Source of the DNA: Rhodocyclaceae bacterium UBA2250
Lineage (GTDB): Bacteria; Pseudomonadota; Gammaproteobacteria; Burkholderiales; Rhodocyclaceae
Assembly (NCBI GenBank): GCA_002347285.1
Contig: DDXW01000077.1
Coordinates: 1-44,804 of the forward strand
Direction of reading: 5' to 3'
DNA length: 44,804 nt
A program made the position numbers and the translations under genes. Below, piece after piece: positions 29,709-36,042 of this stretch. The notes below the pieces were generated by a model. That model did no database searches, was not told the DNA's origin, and worked only from the letters and a program-made list of their open reading frames with translations. Each line of letters opens with the position of its first letter. Position 1 is the first letter of the stretch.

Positions 29709-29892
29709 CTAAGTGATTTTCGAGAGTCGCCCGGTAAGGGGCGGCGGGCACTTCGAAACCGCACTTAGACGGCTAGCAGCTTTCCCCTTGCGGGTGTTGT
29801 ATCACTGCCCACTGCCCGCCATAGGGAACCTATGGACGTAAAAAATCCGCTTGTCTGACGGGAGCGGCAACCGCTAAGTGAGGTGTTTCGAG
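29709..29892. repeat. Three CTAAGTG-n-TTTCGAG repeats upstream of the excisionase-like gene
   Basis: Three related motifs: CTAAGTG-at-TTTCGAG (29709-29724, plus), CTAAGTG-cgg-TTTCGAAG (29751-29768, minus) and CTAAGTG-aggtg-TTTCGAG (29874-29892, plus). They lie in the 264-base spacer between the DUF4224-like and excisionase-like genes, which otherwise holds no gene. The first copy abuts the AGGAGG ribosome site. They may be operator or recombination-accessory sites. Confidence 0.45.
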
Positions 29893-29964
29893 CACCGTGC
29901 CGCGATCATGCGCCGATGGCATGCCGGCGTCAAGGGGGCAGGGCGGGAATGGAGCGGGGCGGCG

Positions 29965-30231
29965 TCACTGCCCCGCCGGGCGCTTCGGTTTCTTGCCTTG
30001 CTGGAAGTGCGCTACCAGCGCCGCATGGTTCGGCCCGGACTTGCCAACCGGCTGCGGCCTTGCACGGGGGGCCATGACCTCCTCAAGATGCGAGCGCATG
30101 ACAAGCGGGGTGCCGTTCGGCTTGGTTCTTACCGTCAAGCCCAGCGACCGCATGAATCGGATTTGCGCCGCTGCCTGCTTCAATGGCTTGCACAGGTCGG
30201 CGACTTCCTCGGGGGTCAGCCAGGGCGGCAT
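29965..30231 (-). CDS. DUF4224-like small protein
   Basis: An 88-residue protein beginning MPPWLTPEEVADLCKPLKQ, with RFMRSLGLTVRTKPNGTPLVMRSHLE following. This resembles the DUF4224 domain found in small proteins encoded next to phage and island integrases (a TPEEVAxLT-type helix followed by a beta strand and a RSHxE motif). A basic, Pro-rich tail follows. The ATG at 30231 gives the domain start; longer upstream frames are Arg/Pro-rich and unlikely. It overlaps the 60-residue gene by 16 bases. An integrase would be expected beside it but is absent. Confidence 0.62.
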   Translation of the reverse strand: MPPWLTPEEVADLCKPLKQAAAQIRFMRSLGLTVRTKPNGTPLVMRSHLEEVMAPRARPQPVGKSGPNHAALVAHFQQGKKPKRPAGQ

Positions 30232-30398
30232 GCAGCGGCCGCCGTCCCGCCAGCGCCGACTTTTGGGGGCTGGCGCGGGGCGAGGCGGGACTGTTCGCGG
30301 GCGAACAGAAGGCGGGCGAACCCGGCCAGCGCATTGTCGGAATAGGTGCCGACAGTGCGGGCGGCGATCTGGCGGGGCTTGCGCCCTGGTGCGGTCAT
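30216..30398 (-). CDS. Hypothetical small protein, 60 aa
   Basis: A basic 60-residue protein (starting TAPGRKPRQIAARTVGTY, then NALAGFARLLFAREQ) with no recognised family. It is kept because its ATGA start overlaps the antitoxin stop by four bases and its end overlaps the DUF4224-like start, which suggests a translated cistron in the toxin-antitoxin run. It is short, so it could still be a chance frame. Confidence 0.45.
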   Translation of the reverse strand: MTAPGRKPRQIAARTVGTYSDNALAGFARLLFAREQSRLAPRQPPKVGAGGTAAAACRPG

Positions 30399-30715
30399 GC
30401 GTGCGCTTCGTCGCGGCGCGTGATCGCCAAGCGCAGGCCGGCGGCATCCAGCACCGCCACCAGCGTTTTCAATGTCGGGTTGCCCTTCGGCGACAGGGCG
30501 CGATACAGGCTTTCGCGTTGAATGCCGGCCCGCTCGGCTACCTGCGCCATGCCTTGCGCTTCGGCGACATGGCGCAGCGCCGACAACAGCGCCTCGCGGC
30601 CGCCTTCCTCGTCGGCTTGTTCCATTGCCGCTTGCAGGTATTCATCGGCGAAGGCGGGATCGTCCCGCAGTAGCTCGACAACCGCTTCGGCGTGGGGGCG
30701 CGATGCTCGGTTCAT
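30395..30715 (-). CDS. HigA-type antitoxin (Xre-family helix-turn-helix)
   Basis: A 106-residue protein of the probable addiction-module antidote type. The N-terminal part (ELLRDDPAFADEYLQAAMEQ) is typical of this antitoxin subfamily. The C-terminal half is a Cro/C1-like helix-turn-helix: GMAQVAERAGIQRESLYRALS, with PTLKTLVAVLDAAGLRL. It should neutralise the toxin encoded just upstream and repress the operon. Its ATG overlaps the toxin stop by four bases, in toxin-first order as in higBA. Confidence 0.85.
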   Translation of the reverse strand: MNRASRPHAEAVVELLRDDPAFADEYLQAAMEQADEEGGREALLSALRHVAEAQGMAQVAERAGIQRESLYRALSPKGNPTLKTLVAVLDAAGLRLAITRRDEAHA

Positions 30716-31038
30716 TTTCGGTTCCTTTCCTGCCAGTCGTTCCAATAGCCCACAGCATTCTCGATATCGGCTTTCTGCTTGCGCTTGTCGCCGCCGATCA
30801 GCAACACGATCAGGCGACTACCGGCACGCGCGTAATAGACCCGATAACCGGGGCCGTAGTCGATTCGGGCTTCCCATACCCCAGCGCCCACCGGCTTGCA
30901 GTCGCCGAATGCGCCGGCTTCCATGCGCCCGACACGCGCCAGGGTGAAGGCCCGCGCCCGGCGATCCGCCAGCGAGGCCAGCCAATCGGCGAACAGGTCG
31001 CGGCCATCGCGGGACAGGTAATGCTCGATCTGATACAT
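30712..31038 (-). CDS. HigB/Gp49-type RelE-superfamily toxin
   Basis: A 108-residue basic protein of the phage-derived Gp49-like / HigB addiction killer family. Family features include the segment RARAFTLARVGRMEAGAFGDCKPVG, WEARIDYGPGYRVYYARAG, and the C-terminal LLIGGDKRKQKADIENA with a KRKQ basic cluster. RelE-superfamily toxins of this type usually cut mRNA on the ribosome. It is complete and its motif residues appear intact. A promoter with a -10 very close to the ATG lies upstream. Confidence 0.87.
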   Translation of the reverse strand: MYQIEHYLSRDGRDLFADWLASLADRRARAFTLARVGRMEAGAFGDCKPVGAGVWEARIDYGPGYRVYYARAGSRLIVLLIGGDKRKQKADIENAVGYWNDWQERNRK

Positions 31039-31043
31039 ACCCC

Positions 31044-31071
31044 ATTGTAGCGTTTAGGTTACAAAAGGCAA
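31044..31071 (-). promoter_or_regulatory. Toxin-antitoxin promoter with overlapping palindromic operator
   Basis: On the minus strand TTGCCT (31071-31066), a 16-base spacer and TACAAT (31049-31044) make a good sigma-70 promoter. The -10 ends only five bases before the toxin ATG, so transcription should start at or next to the start codon. An inverted repeat TTGTA...TACAA (31045-31049 and 31060-31064) overlaps the -10 and spacer and is a natural operator for the antitoxin. Confidence 0.6.
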
Positions 31072-31445
31072 CGGGCAAGCCCGCCCGAATTTCAGCAACC
31101 CATGCCCGCCGAGGGGAGGGGTTACGGCGTATCTTTTGCGCGGTCGGGACGGGCGCGGGCGGGCGCATCCCGGCCCGCTGGGGCGCAATCGCAGGCGGGC
31201 GCGTGATTGTGCCTTGTTGCGCGTGATAAGCTGTCCCGGCCTGTCCCGGCCCGGCCCGATGCTATCGGTATGGGCGGGACAACCGCTTTTCCTCAACCAT
31301 GCGGGTTTCCGGCCAGCCGTCCCGGTTGTCCCGATTGTCCCGGCAATCTTGGGATGAGCAAGGGTAGGGCAGGGCGCAGCGGTGAGCGGTGAAAGCCGGA
31401 AAGTATACGGGGTTACGTTGCATGATGAATGAATGGAAATATCCA
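31050..31445. other. Gene-poor, repeat-containing spacer in the element
   Basis: About 400 bases between the toxin promoter and the DUF927 remnant. Open frames here have unnatural composition and no ribosome sites, so I see no gene. It contains a cluster of TGTCCCGG repeats and, at the right edge, an AT-rich imperfect hairpin (ATGAAT-g-AATGGA-aata-TCCATT-ATTCAT, 31425-31453) at the end of the DUF927 frame. Confidence 0.55.
31232..31343. repeat. Iteron-like TGTCCCGG repeat cluster
   Basis: Direct copies of (T/C)GTCCCG(G/A) occur at 31232, 31242, 31318, 31327 and 31336, with one inverted copy (CGGGACAA) at 31274. Within each cluster copies are spaced 9-10 bases, about one helical turn. Such spacing is typical of initiator or regulator binding arrays. 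The neighbouring gene is a replication-type helicase/primase remnant. Confidence 0.5.
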
Positions 31446-32477
31446 TTATTCATAGATAGACGGGGCACCCTCGATAGGTTGCCTGCTGGCGGCCTGCCCA
31501 TACCCCCCTCCCTGAAACCTCCGCACGTAAAAATCTGATTGGCCGACCGGTCCCGGGCCTATAAGGCCTCGACTTTTGACCCCCCCCTCCCGCCAGCCCC
31601 AGCAGTCGGCGGCGTCGCCGGCCAGGCAATCGAAGCCGCGACACCCGCGCAAATCATGCCCTGTCCGCCCCCAGGCTTCGGCCAATGCCTTGGCGAAGAC
31701 GGCCCCATCCGCGTGGCCATGCAGGTTTTCGAAGATACCCAGCCCGGCCCCGGCATCGGCGGGAATTTCCGCCATGCGCAGCGATTGCCCGGCCCGCATG
31801 ATCTTGCCGGCCTCGCCCATGTGTTCGGCCAGGCCGATTTCGCCGGCCGACAGGAACAGCACGCGCCATTGCACCACCTCACGCGCCGCCCCCGTCCGTC
31901 CCGCCCGAATCTTGCCGCTGCCATTGGCCAGCATGTAGGCAATCTCGCCGGCCGCCTTGGGGTCGGTTTGGGCGATTTCATCCAGCAACAGCGGCGCGTC
32001 GCAATGCTGCAAGGCGATGGCTTCGATAGCGTTATCGGTCGCCCGCCAGCGCCGCATGTAGTCATGCCCGCCGCACACGCTGGCCGCCACGCGCAAGGCC
32101 GTTGTCTTGCCGTCCGATGAACTGCTGCGGAAGTGGAAGCCCCCGCCCTCGCCGCCCGTCAGATAGAGCAGCGGCGCAGCGAAGGCCACCGACACGGAAA
32201 ACGCCAGGCGGGAATTGCCGACACAGCGGGCAGCGATTTCTTCCTGCCAGCCCTTGAGGGTGCCGCGCTGGATGAACGTGCTGGCCGCGCCGCCTTCGGC
32301 CTCGCATAGCCAGGCTTCGGCGGCGGTGCCGATGGCGGTATCGGGTAGCACATACACTGCACCCTCGGGGCCGGCGTCGTGCCAGCCGATGCGGTTCGTG
32401 ACGCGGGCGCGGGCCTTGGGTGCGGATTCGATCAGGTATTGCCGCAGCAGGGCTTTGCCGCTCGGGGCGATATGCAA
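31446..32477 (-). pseudogene. Truncated DUF927 helicase/primase-like gene
   Basis: The 343-residue frame carries the DUF927 ATPase core: RVTNRIGWHDAG followed by YVLPDTAIG, then a Walker A-like SSSSDGKTTALRVAASVCGG, a Walker B-like LLLDEIAQTDPKAAGEIAYML, and WRVLFLSAGEIGL. DUF927 proteins are usually much longer, with a primase-like N-terminal part. Here the frame begins at a TTG (32477) inside the conserved region; a stop lies five codons upstream and the sequence beyond it matches a methylase fragment on the other strand. After about residue 270 the sequence loses family character (Gly/Arg-rich). Both ends therefore appear lost, and the gene is probably non-functional. Confidence 0.75.
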
Positions 32478-32623
32478 GCCTCGACCCGTTTATGGGGTCT
32501 GCGACCACCAGAGCGGCGGCGTTACAGCAGGGCAAACGGTTCGTCGGGATCGAGGCCAGCGAGCATTACTTTCAGGTGGCCTTGGAGCGCCTTGGAGGCA
32601 GTGCCAAAACGCGCGCAAAATAG
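32478..32623 (+). pseudogene. 3' fragment of a DNA methyltransferase gene
   Basis: In frame on the plus strand the sequence reads LDPFMGSATTRAA, then GKRFVGIEASEHYFQVALERL and a stop at 32621-32623. This is the C-terminal motif of N6-adenine/N4-cytosine DNA methylases (consensus DPFxGSGTT...GRxFIGIE....Y...A..R), with Ala replacing one Gly. The catalytic N-terminal part is missing; the fragment starts where the DUF927 remnant begins on the opposite strand. It is a leftover of a once larger element. Confidence 0.75.
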
Positions 32624-32638
32624 TGCCAAAACGCGCGC
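32600..32638. repeat. Two 17-bp direct repeats near the right attachment site
   Basis: AGTGCCAAAACGCGCGC occurs exactly at 32600-32616 and 32622-32638, 22 bases apart (about two helical turns). The first copy includes the end of the methylase fragment. They lie 76-114 bases inside the right attachment repeat, a typical place for integrase arm-type sites. Confidence 0.6.
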
Positions 32639-32672
32639 GCGCTTACACAGTGCACCACCGCCGCACCAAATG

Positions 32673-32706
32673 AAAAGGGGCTAGCGTTTTTGATCGCTAA
32701 CCCCTT
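32673..32706 (-). terminator. Rho-independent terminator downstream of tRNA-Gln
   Basis: On the minus strand AAGGGGTTAGCG and CGCTAGCCCCTT form a 12-bp stem with one mismatch and an 8-base loop, followed by TTC after CCCCTT. It begins just past the tRNA-Gln 3' end, inside the element. It would stop ispE-tRNA transcription from running into the element. Confidence 0.75.
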
Positions 32707-32713
32707 GAATTTA

Positions 32714-32762
32714 CTGGCTGGGGAGGTAGGATTCGAACCTACGCATGCCGGAATCAAAATCC
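32714..32762. repeat. Right attachment-site repeat (within tRNA-Gln)
   Basis: The 49-bp partner of 28379-28427, here forming the 3' part of the intact tRNA-Gln gene. The match ends at the anticodon stem, a common crossover region for tyrosine recombinases. Confidence 0.92.
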
Positions 32763-32791
32763 GGTGCCTTAACCAACTTGGCGACTCCCCA
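32715..32791 (-). tRNA. tRNA-Gln (anticodon TTG)
   Basis: A complete tRNA with 7-bp acceptor stem TGGGGAG/CTCCCCA, D-arm GCCAAGTTGGTTAAGGC, anticodon stem CCGGA/TCCGG with loop TTTTGAT (anticodon TTG), T-arm GTAGG-TTCGAAT-CCTAC, discriminator G and an encoded CCA. It follows ispE on the same strand. Integration of the element left this gene intact and placed a partial copy beside prs. Confidence 0.96.
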
Positions 32792-32853
32792 ATTTCACGT
32801 CGCCTGCAAATGCTGCAACGCGAAAGGACGCGGATTTTCCGGGTTTTACGGTT

Positions 32854-33702
32854 TCATGTCAATCCGCCCAGCGGATGCGCCGGCAAGCCGCGCACCACGC
32901 GGGCGGGCATGTCGTCCGGCAGCAACGCCCGGGCGGCGCCGGCCGCCGCCGCCGTGGCGAAGGCGACGAAGCAGCAGGCGCCCGAGCCGGTCATGCGCGC
33001 GTCGCCGCAGCGGCGCAGGATTTCGAGATGGCGCGCCACCGCGGGATAAAGCGCGCAGGCGACCGGCTCGAGGTCGTTGCCGCCGAAGCCGGGCCGCCAG
33101 TCGGCGGGCGCGATGGCCGGCGTGTCGCGCCTGAGCGCCGGCGAACCGAAGATCGCCGCGGTCGGCACGGCGACGTCCGGCATCGTCAGCAGATACCATT
33201 CATCCGGCACCGCCACGTCGGCGAACCGCTCGCCGACGCCCTCGGCGAAGCAGTTGCGGCCGTGGATGAAGACCGGCACGTCGGCGCCGAGCACGAGGCC
33301 GATCTCCTGCAGCCGCTCGCGCGGCAGGCCGCAGCCCCAGAGGTGGTTGAGCGCGAGCAGCGTCGTCGCGGCGTCCGAGCTGCCGCCGCCGAGGCCGCCG
33401 CCCTGCGGGATGCGTTTTTCGAGCGAGATGTTCACTCCCCGGGCCGCCTCGCCGGCGCCGAGTTTCTGCAATGCCAGCGCGGCGCGCACGACGAGGTTCT
33501 GTTCGTCGGGCACGCCGGGCACCGGCGCGGCGAGCACGACACGGCCGTCGGCGCGCGGTTCGAAGCGCAGCGTGTCGGCCAGGTCGATGAAGCGGAACAC
33601 CGTCTGCAGCAGGTGGTAGCCGTCGGCGCGGCGGCCGACGACGTGCAGGAACAGGTTCAGCTTGGCCGGCGCCGGCCAGGCGCTCGCCCAGTTCCAGTTC
33701 AT
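32854..33702 (-). CDS. ispE: 4-diphosphocytidyl-2-C-methyl-D-erythritol kinase
   Basis: A 282-residue GHMP kinase of the MEP isoprenoid pathway. The N-terminal substrate motif is PAPAKLNLFLHVVGRRADGYH, with catalytic Lys and Asp regions. The ATP-binding glycine loop is PQGGGLGGGSSDAA (about 90-103), and the C-terminal GHMP motif is MTGSGACCFVAF. The ATG at 33702 overlaps the lolB stop by four bases. tRNA-Gln lies 62 bases downstream. Confidence 0.95.
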   Translation of the reverse strand: MNWNWASAWPAPAKLNLFLHVVGRRADGYHLLQTVFRFIDLADTLRFEPRADGRVVLAAPVPGVPDEQNLVVRAALALQKLGAGEAARGVNISLEKRIPQGGGLGGGSSDAATTLLALNHLWGCGLPRERLQEIGLVLGADVPVFIHGRNCFAEGVGERFADVAVPDEWYLLTMPDVAVPTAAIFGSPALRRDTPAIAPADWRPGFGGNDLEPVACALYPAVARHLEILRRCGDARMTGSGACCFVAFATAAAAGAARALLPDDMPARVVRGLPAHPLGGLT

Positions 33703-34214
33703 CGCAGCTCCGTCCACTCGTCGATCCTCAGGTGGACGGCGATGTCGCCGCGCTCGAGTTCGATCAGCCGCGGCAGCGCGTTGGGCAGATCGCTTTCACG
33801 CTCGAGCACGCGCACGCGCCAGCCCTCGGTGTCGGCCTCCTCGCCGATCTGGCCGAGCAGCCAGCGCGCCGAGGCCTGCAGGGGCAGGCGGAAGCCGAAC
33901 ACCTGCTCGGACAGTGCGCTCCAGTCGTCCGCCGCGAAGCGGCGCCGGTCGGCCAGCGTCAGCCGGGCGCCGGCCGCGTCGCGCACGATCTCCGCGACGC
34001 CCTGGCCGAGCGGCGTCGCCAGCATGATCTCGTCGCTGTCGGCCGCATGGCGCCAGTCGACATTGACGTGGTGGCGGCTCTCGCCCTGGCGCACGGCCAG
34101 GCGGCCGGTGAAGGCGAACGCGGAGATCGTCTCGGCCGGCGGCCGCGCCGGCAGCGACGGGATGGCGGCGCAGCCGGCGAGCAGGAGCAGCAGGACCGCC
34201 AGCCAGCGCTTCAA
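33699..34214 (-). CDS. lolB: Outer-membrane lipoprotein receptor LolB
   Basis: A 171-residue lipoprotein with a short signal peptide ending in lipobox LLAGC (Cys15 counted from the TTG start). The mature part has the LolB pattern: ISAFAFTGRLAVRQG near the N-terminus and the later IELERGDIAVHLRIDEW. LolB accepts lipoproteins from LolA and inserts them into the outer membrane. The start is a TTG at 34214 with GAGAG upstream; no ATG exists nearby in frame. It is 14 bases after the TPR gene and overlaps ispE, the typical lolB-ispE pair. Confidence 0.88.
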   Translation of the reverse strand: MKRWLAVLLLLLAGCAAIPSLPARPPAETISAFAFTGRLAVRQGESRHHVNVDWRHAADSDEIMLATPLGQGVAEIVRDAAGARLTLADRRRFAADDWSALSEQVFGFRLPLQASARWLLGQIGEEADTEGWRVRVLERESDLPNALPRLIELERGDIAVHLRIDEWTELR

Positions 34215-34228
34215 GACACTCTCGGTGA

Positions 34229-35992
34229 TCAGGGGACGAAGCGCTTGACGGTCTCGGCCAGCGCCTCGTTGGCGGGATGCTCCTTGCGCGCCTGGTCCCA
34301 GGTCCGGCGCGCCTCGTCGCGCCGGCCGAGCGCCCAGAGCACCTCGCCGAGATGGGCGGCGATCTCGGGGTCGGCGCGGATGCCGAACGCCCGGTTGAGC
34401 ACGTCGAGCGCCGCCTGCGTTTCGCCCTGCCGATACAGCACCCAGCCCTTGCTGTCGAGGATGAAGGGATCGCCCGGCGCCAGTTCCAGCGCGCGCTCGA
34501 TCAGCTCGCGCGCCTCGGCGAGGCGGATGTTGCGGTCGGCGAACGAGTAGCCGAGCGCGTTGAGCGCATGGGCGTGGTCGGGCTTGATCTCGATGAGGCG
34601 GCGCAGGCGGCTTTCCAGCTCGTCGACGCGCCCGAGCCGTTCGGCGAGCAGGGCGATCTCGTAGAGCAGTTCGGGCTGGTCGGGCAACTGCGCCAGCCCG
34701 GCGGCCAGCACCGCGTAGGCATCGGGCAGACGGCCGGCCTCGCGCAGCAGCTGCGCCTCGCCGACCAGCAGCTGGGCACGCTCGCGCGGCGCGGCGGTCT
34801 CGGTTTCCTGCAGGTGCTTGCGCGCCGCTTCGAGGCGGCCCTGTTTCGTCATCGCGCTGGCGGCATGCAGGCGCGCCGGCAGGTAATGCTCGCCGCGGCC
34901 GACCTGGGCGAACCATTGCAGCGCCTCGCCCCAGCGCTTGCCGTCCTCGGCGATCTGGCCGAGGTAGAAGCGCGCCTTGTCGCTCTCGGCGTGGCCCATC
35001 GCCACGAGGCGGCGCAGGTGCTTCTCGGCTTCGGCCGTGTCGTTGAGCTGCAGCGAGAGCACCGCGACGGCGAAGAGGACATCGCCGCTCTTCGCCGGGT
35101 CGGCGGCATCCTGCTCGAGCAGGATGGCGAACTCGCGGCGCGCCTCGGCGTAGCGCTTGTCGGCCGCCAGCGCGCGCGCATAGGCCAGCCGCGCCTCGCG
35201 CGCCCGCGGGTTGGCGGCGAGGAAGTCGGCCAGCGCGCTCATCGCCTCGGCGCGGTTCTCGATCAGCTGGATGTGGAACAGCGCGGCGGCCTCCCAGCCG
35301 GGCTTGAGTTCGAGCGCGCGGCCGAGCGCGGCCTGCGCGGCGGGGTTGTCGCGCGCCTCGAAGGCGGCCAGCGCGCGCGCGTAGTGCGCCTCGGGCAGGC
35401 CGAGATACGGCGCCGTCACCGCATCGACCAGGGTGCGGATCGCCTGGCGGTCGCCGCCGCGGGCGAACAGGCGGTTCAGGTGGAGCAGGTTCTGGCCGAT
35501 CTGCTGCGGCTCTTCGGCGAGCAACTGCTCGACCAGCGGCCTGAGCGCGTCGTAACGGCCCAGCGCGGCGAGCAGGCCGATGGTCATCTCGCGCGGCCGG
35601 CCAGCGGTCGGGTCGGTTTCCTCCCAGATGCGCGCCGCCTCGAGCGCGATTTCCGGCCGCCGGCCGTGCAGCGCCATCTCGGCGGCGCGGCGGGCGAGGC
35701 GCGGATCGCGCGTCTCCCTGGCCAGCTCCAGGTAAAGCTCGGCCGCGTTGGCCAGTTGGCCGCGCTGGCCGGCGATCTCCGCCAGCAGCAGTTGGTAGAG
35801 CAGTCGCGGCGTCAGTTCGACGGCGGGCAGGGGCGGGCCGGCTTTTTCCTGCTCGGCGCCCTCGTCGGCTTCGTCTGGCGCGGCCGCCGCGGCGGGCTTT
35901 TCCGCGTCGGGGCGCACGGCCTGCTGCGGGCTGCAGCCGGCCGCGAGCAGAGCGGCGAAAAGAAGGAGGAGGGGCGATTTCACGAAGGTCAT
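34229..35992 (-). CDS. TPR-repeat lipoprotein
   Basis: A 587-residue protein with a lipoprotein signal peptide (lipobox LLAAGC, Cys20) and a Pro/Ala/Glu linker. About a dozen tetratricopeptide repeats cover most of the chain; the C-terminal ones (ALNALGYSFADRNIRLAEAREL, then GWVLYRQGETQAAL) are closest to consensus. It is probably outer-membrane or periplasmic and acts as a protein-interaction scaffold. TPR lipoproteins upstream of lolB-ispE are common in betaproteobacteria, but their job is not established. The ATG at 35992 gives the signal peptide; a TTG four codons earlier is the alternative. It is divergent from mutM. Confidence 0.87.
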   Translation of the reverse strand: MTFVKSPLLLLFAALLAAGCSPQQAVRPDAEKPAAAAAPDEADEGAEQEKAGPPLPAVELTPRLLYQLLLAEIAGQRGQLANAAELYLELARETRDPRLARRAAEMALHGRRPEIALEAARIWEETDPTAGRPREMTIGLLAALGRYDALRPLVEQLLAEEPQQIGQNLLHLNRLFARGGDRQAIRTLVDAVTAPYLGLPEAHYARALAAFEARDNPAAQAALGRALELKPGWEAAALFHIQLIENRAEAMSALADFLAANPRAREARLAYARALAADKRYAEARREFAILLEQDAADPAKSGDVLFAVAVLSLQLNDTAEAEKHLRRLVAMGHAESDKARFYLGQIAEDGKRWGEALQWFAQVGRGEHYLPARLHAASAMTKQGRLEAARKHLQETETAAPRERAQLLVGEAQLLREAGRLPDAYAVLAAGLAQLPDQPELLYEIALLAERLGRVDELESRLRRLIEIKPDHAHALNALGYSFADRNIRLAEARELIERALELAPGDPFILDSKGWVLYRQGETQAALDVLNRAFGIRADPEIAAHLGEVLWALGRRDEARRTWDQARKEHPANEALAETVKRFVP

Positions 35993-36042
35993 GGCAGGGC
36001 ACAACTACAATGGCGGCATGTTAGCAGTTTCCAGACCCCCCC

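Larger units (their letters stand above)
28379..32762. mobile_element. Degenerate integrated element at tRNA-Gln (4.3 kb)
   Basis: The segment is bounded by 49-bp direct repeats from tRNA-Gln and interrupts the ispE-tRNA-Gln-prs gene order. Its contents are accessory: excisionase-like and DUF4224-like genes, a HigBA-type toxin-antitoxin pair, a DUF927 helicase/primase remnant, a DNA methylase fragment and several unknown small genes. It has AT-rich patches unlike the surroundings. No tyrosine or serine integrase is visible on either strand. The features fit a decayed genomic island or phage satellite inserted by a tyrosine recombinase in the anticodon arm. Confidence 0.88.

Noticed and set aside
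31232..31343. A CRISPR-like repeat array
   Set aside because: The repeats are 8 bp with 1-2 base spacers inside clusters and no unique spacers of normal length, and no cas gene is present.
31054..31446. A 130-residue minus-strand frame between the toxin and the DUF927 remnant
   Set aside because: Its composition is Arg/Pro/Gly-rich, it has no ribosome site, and it is largely encoded by the TGTCCCGG repeats. No family features are visible.
33703..33717. An earlier ispE start giving five extra residues
   Set aside because: The ATG at 33702 overlaps the lolB stop in the ATGA pattern seen throughout the window and matches the family N-terminus.
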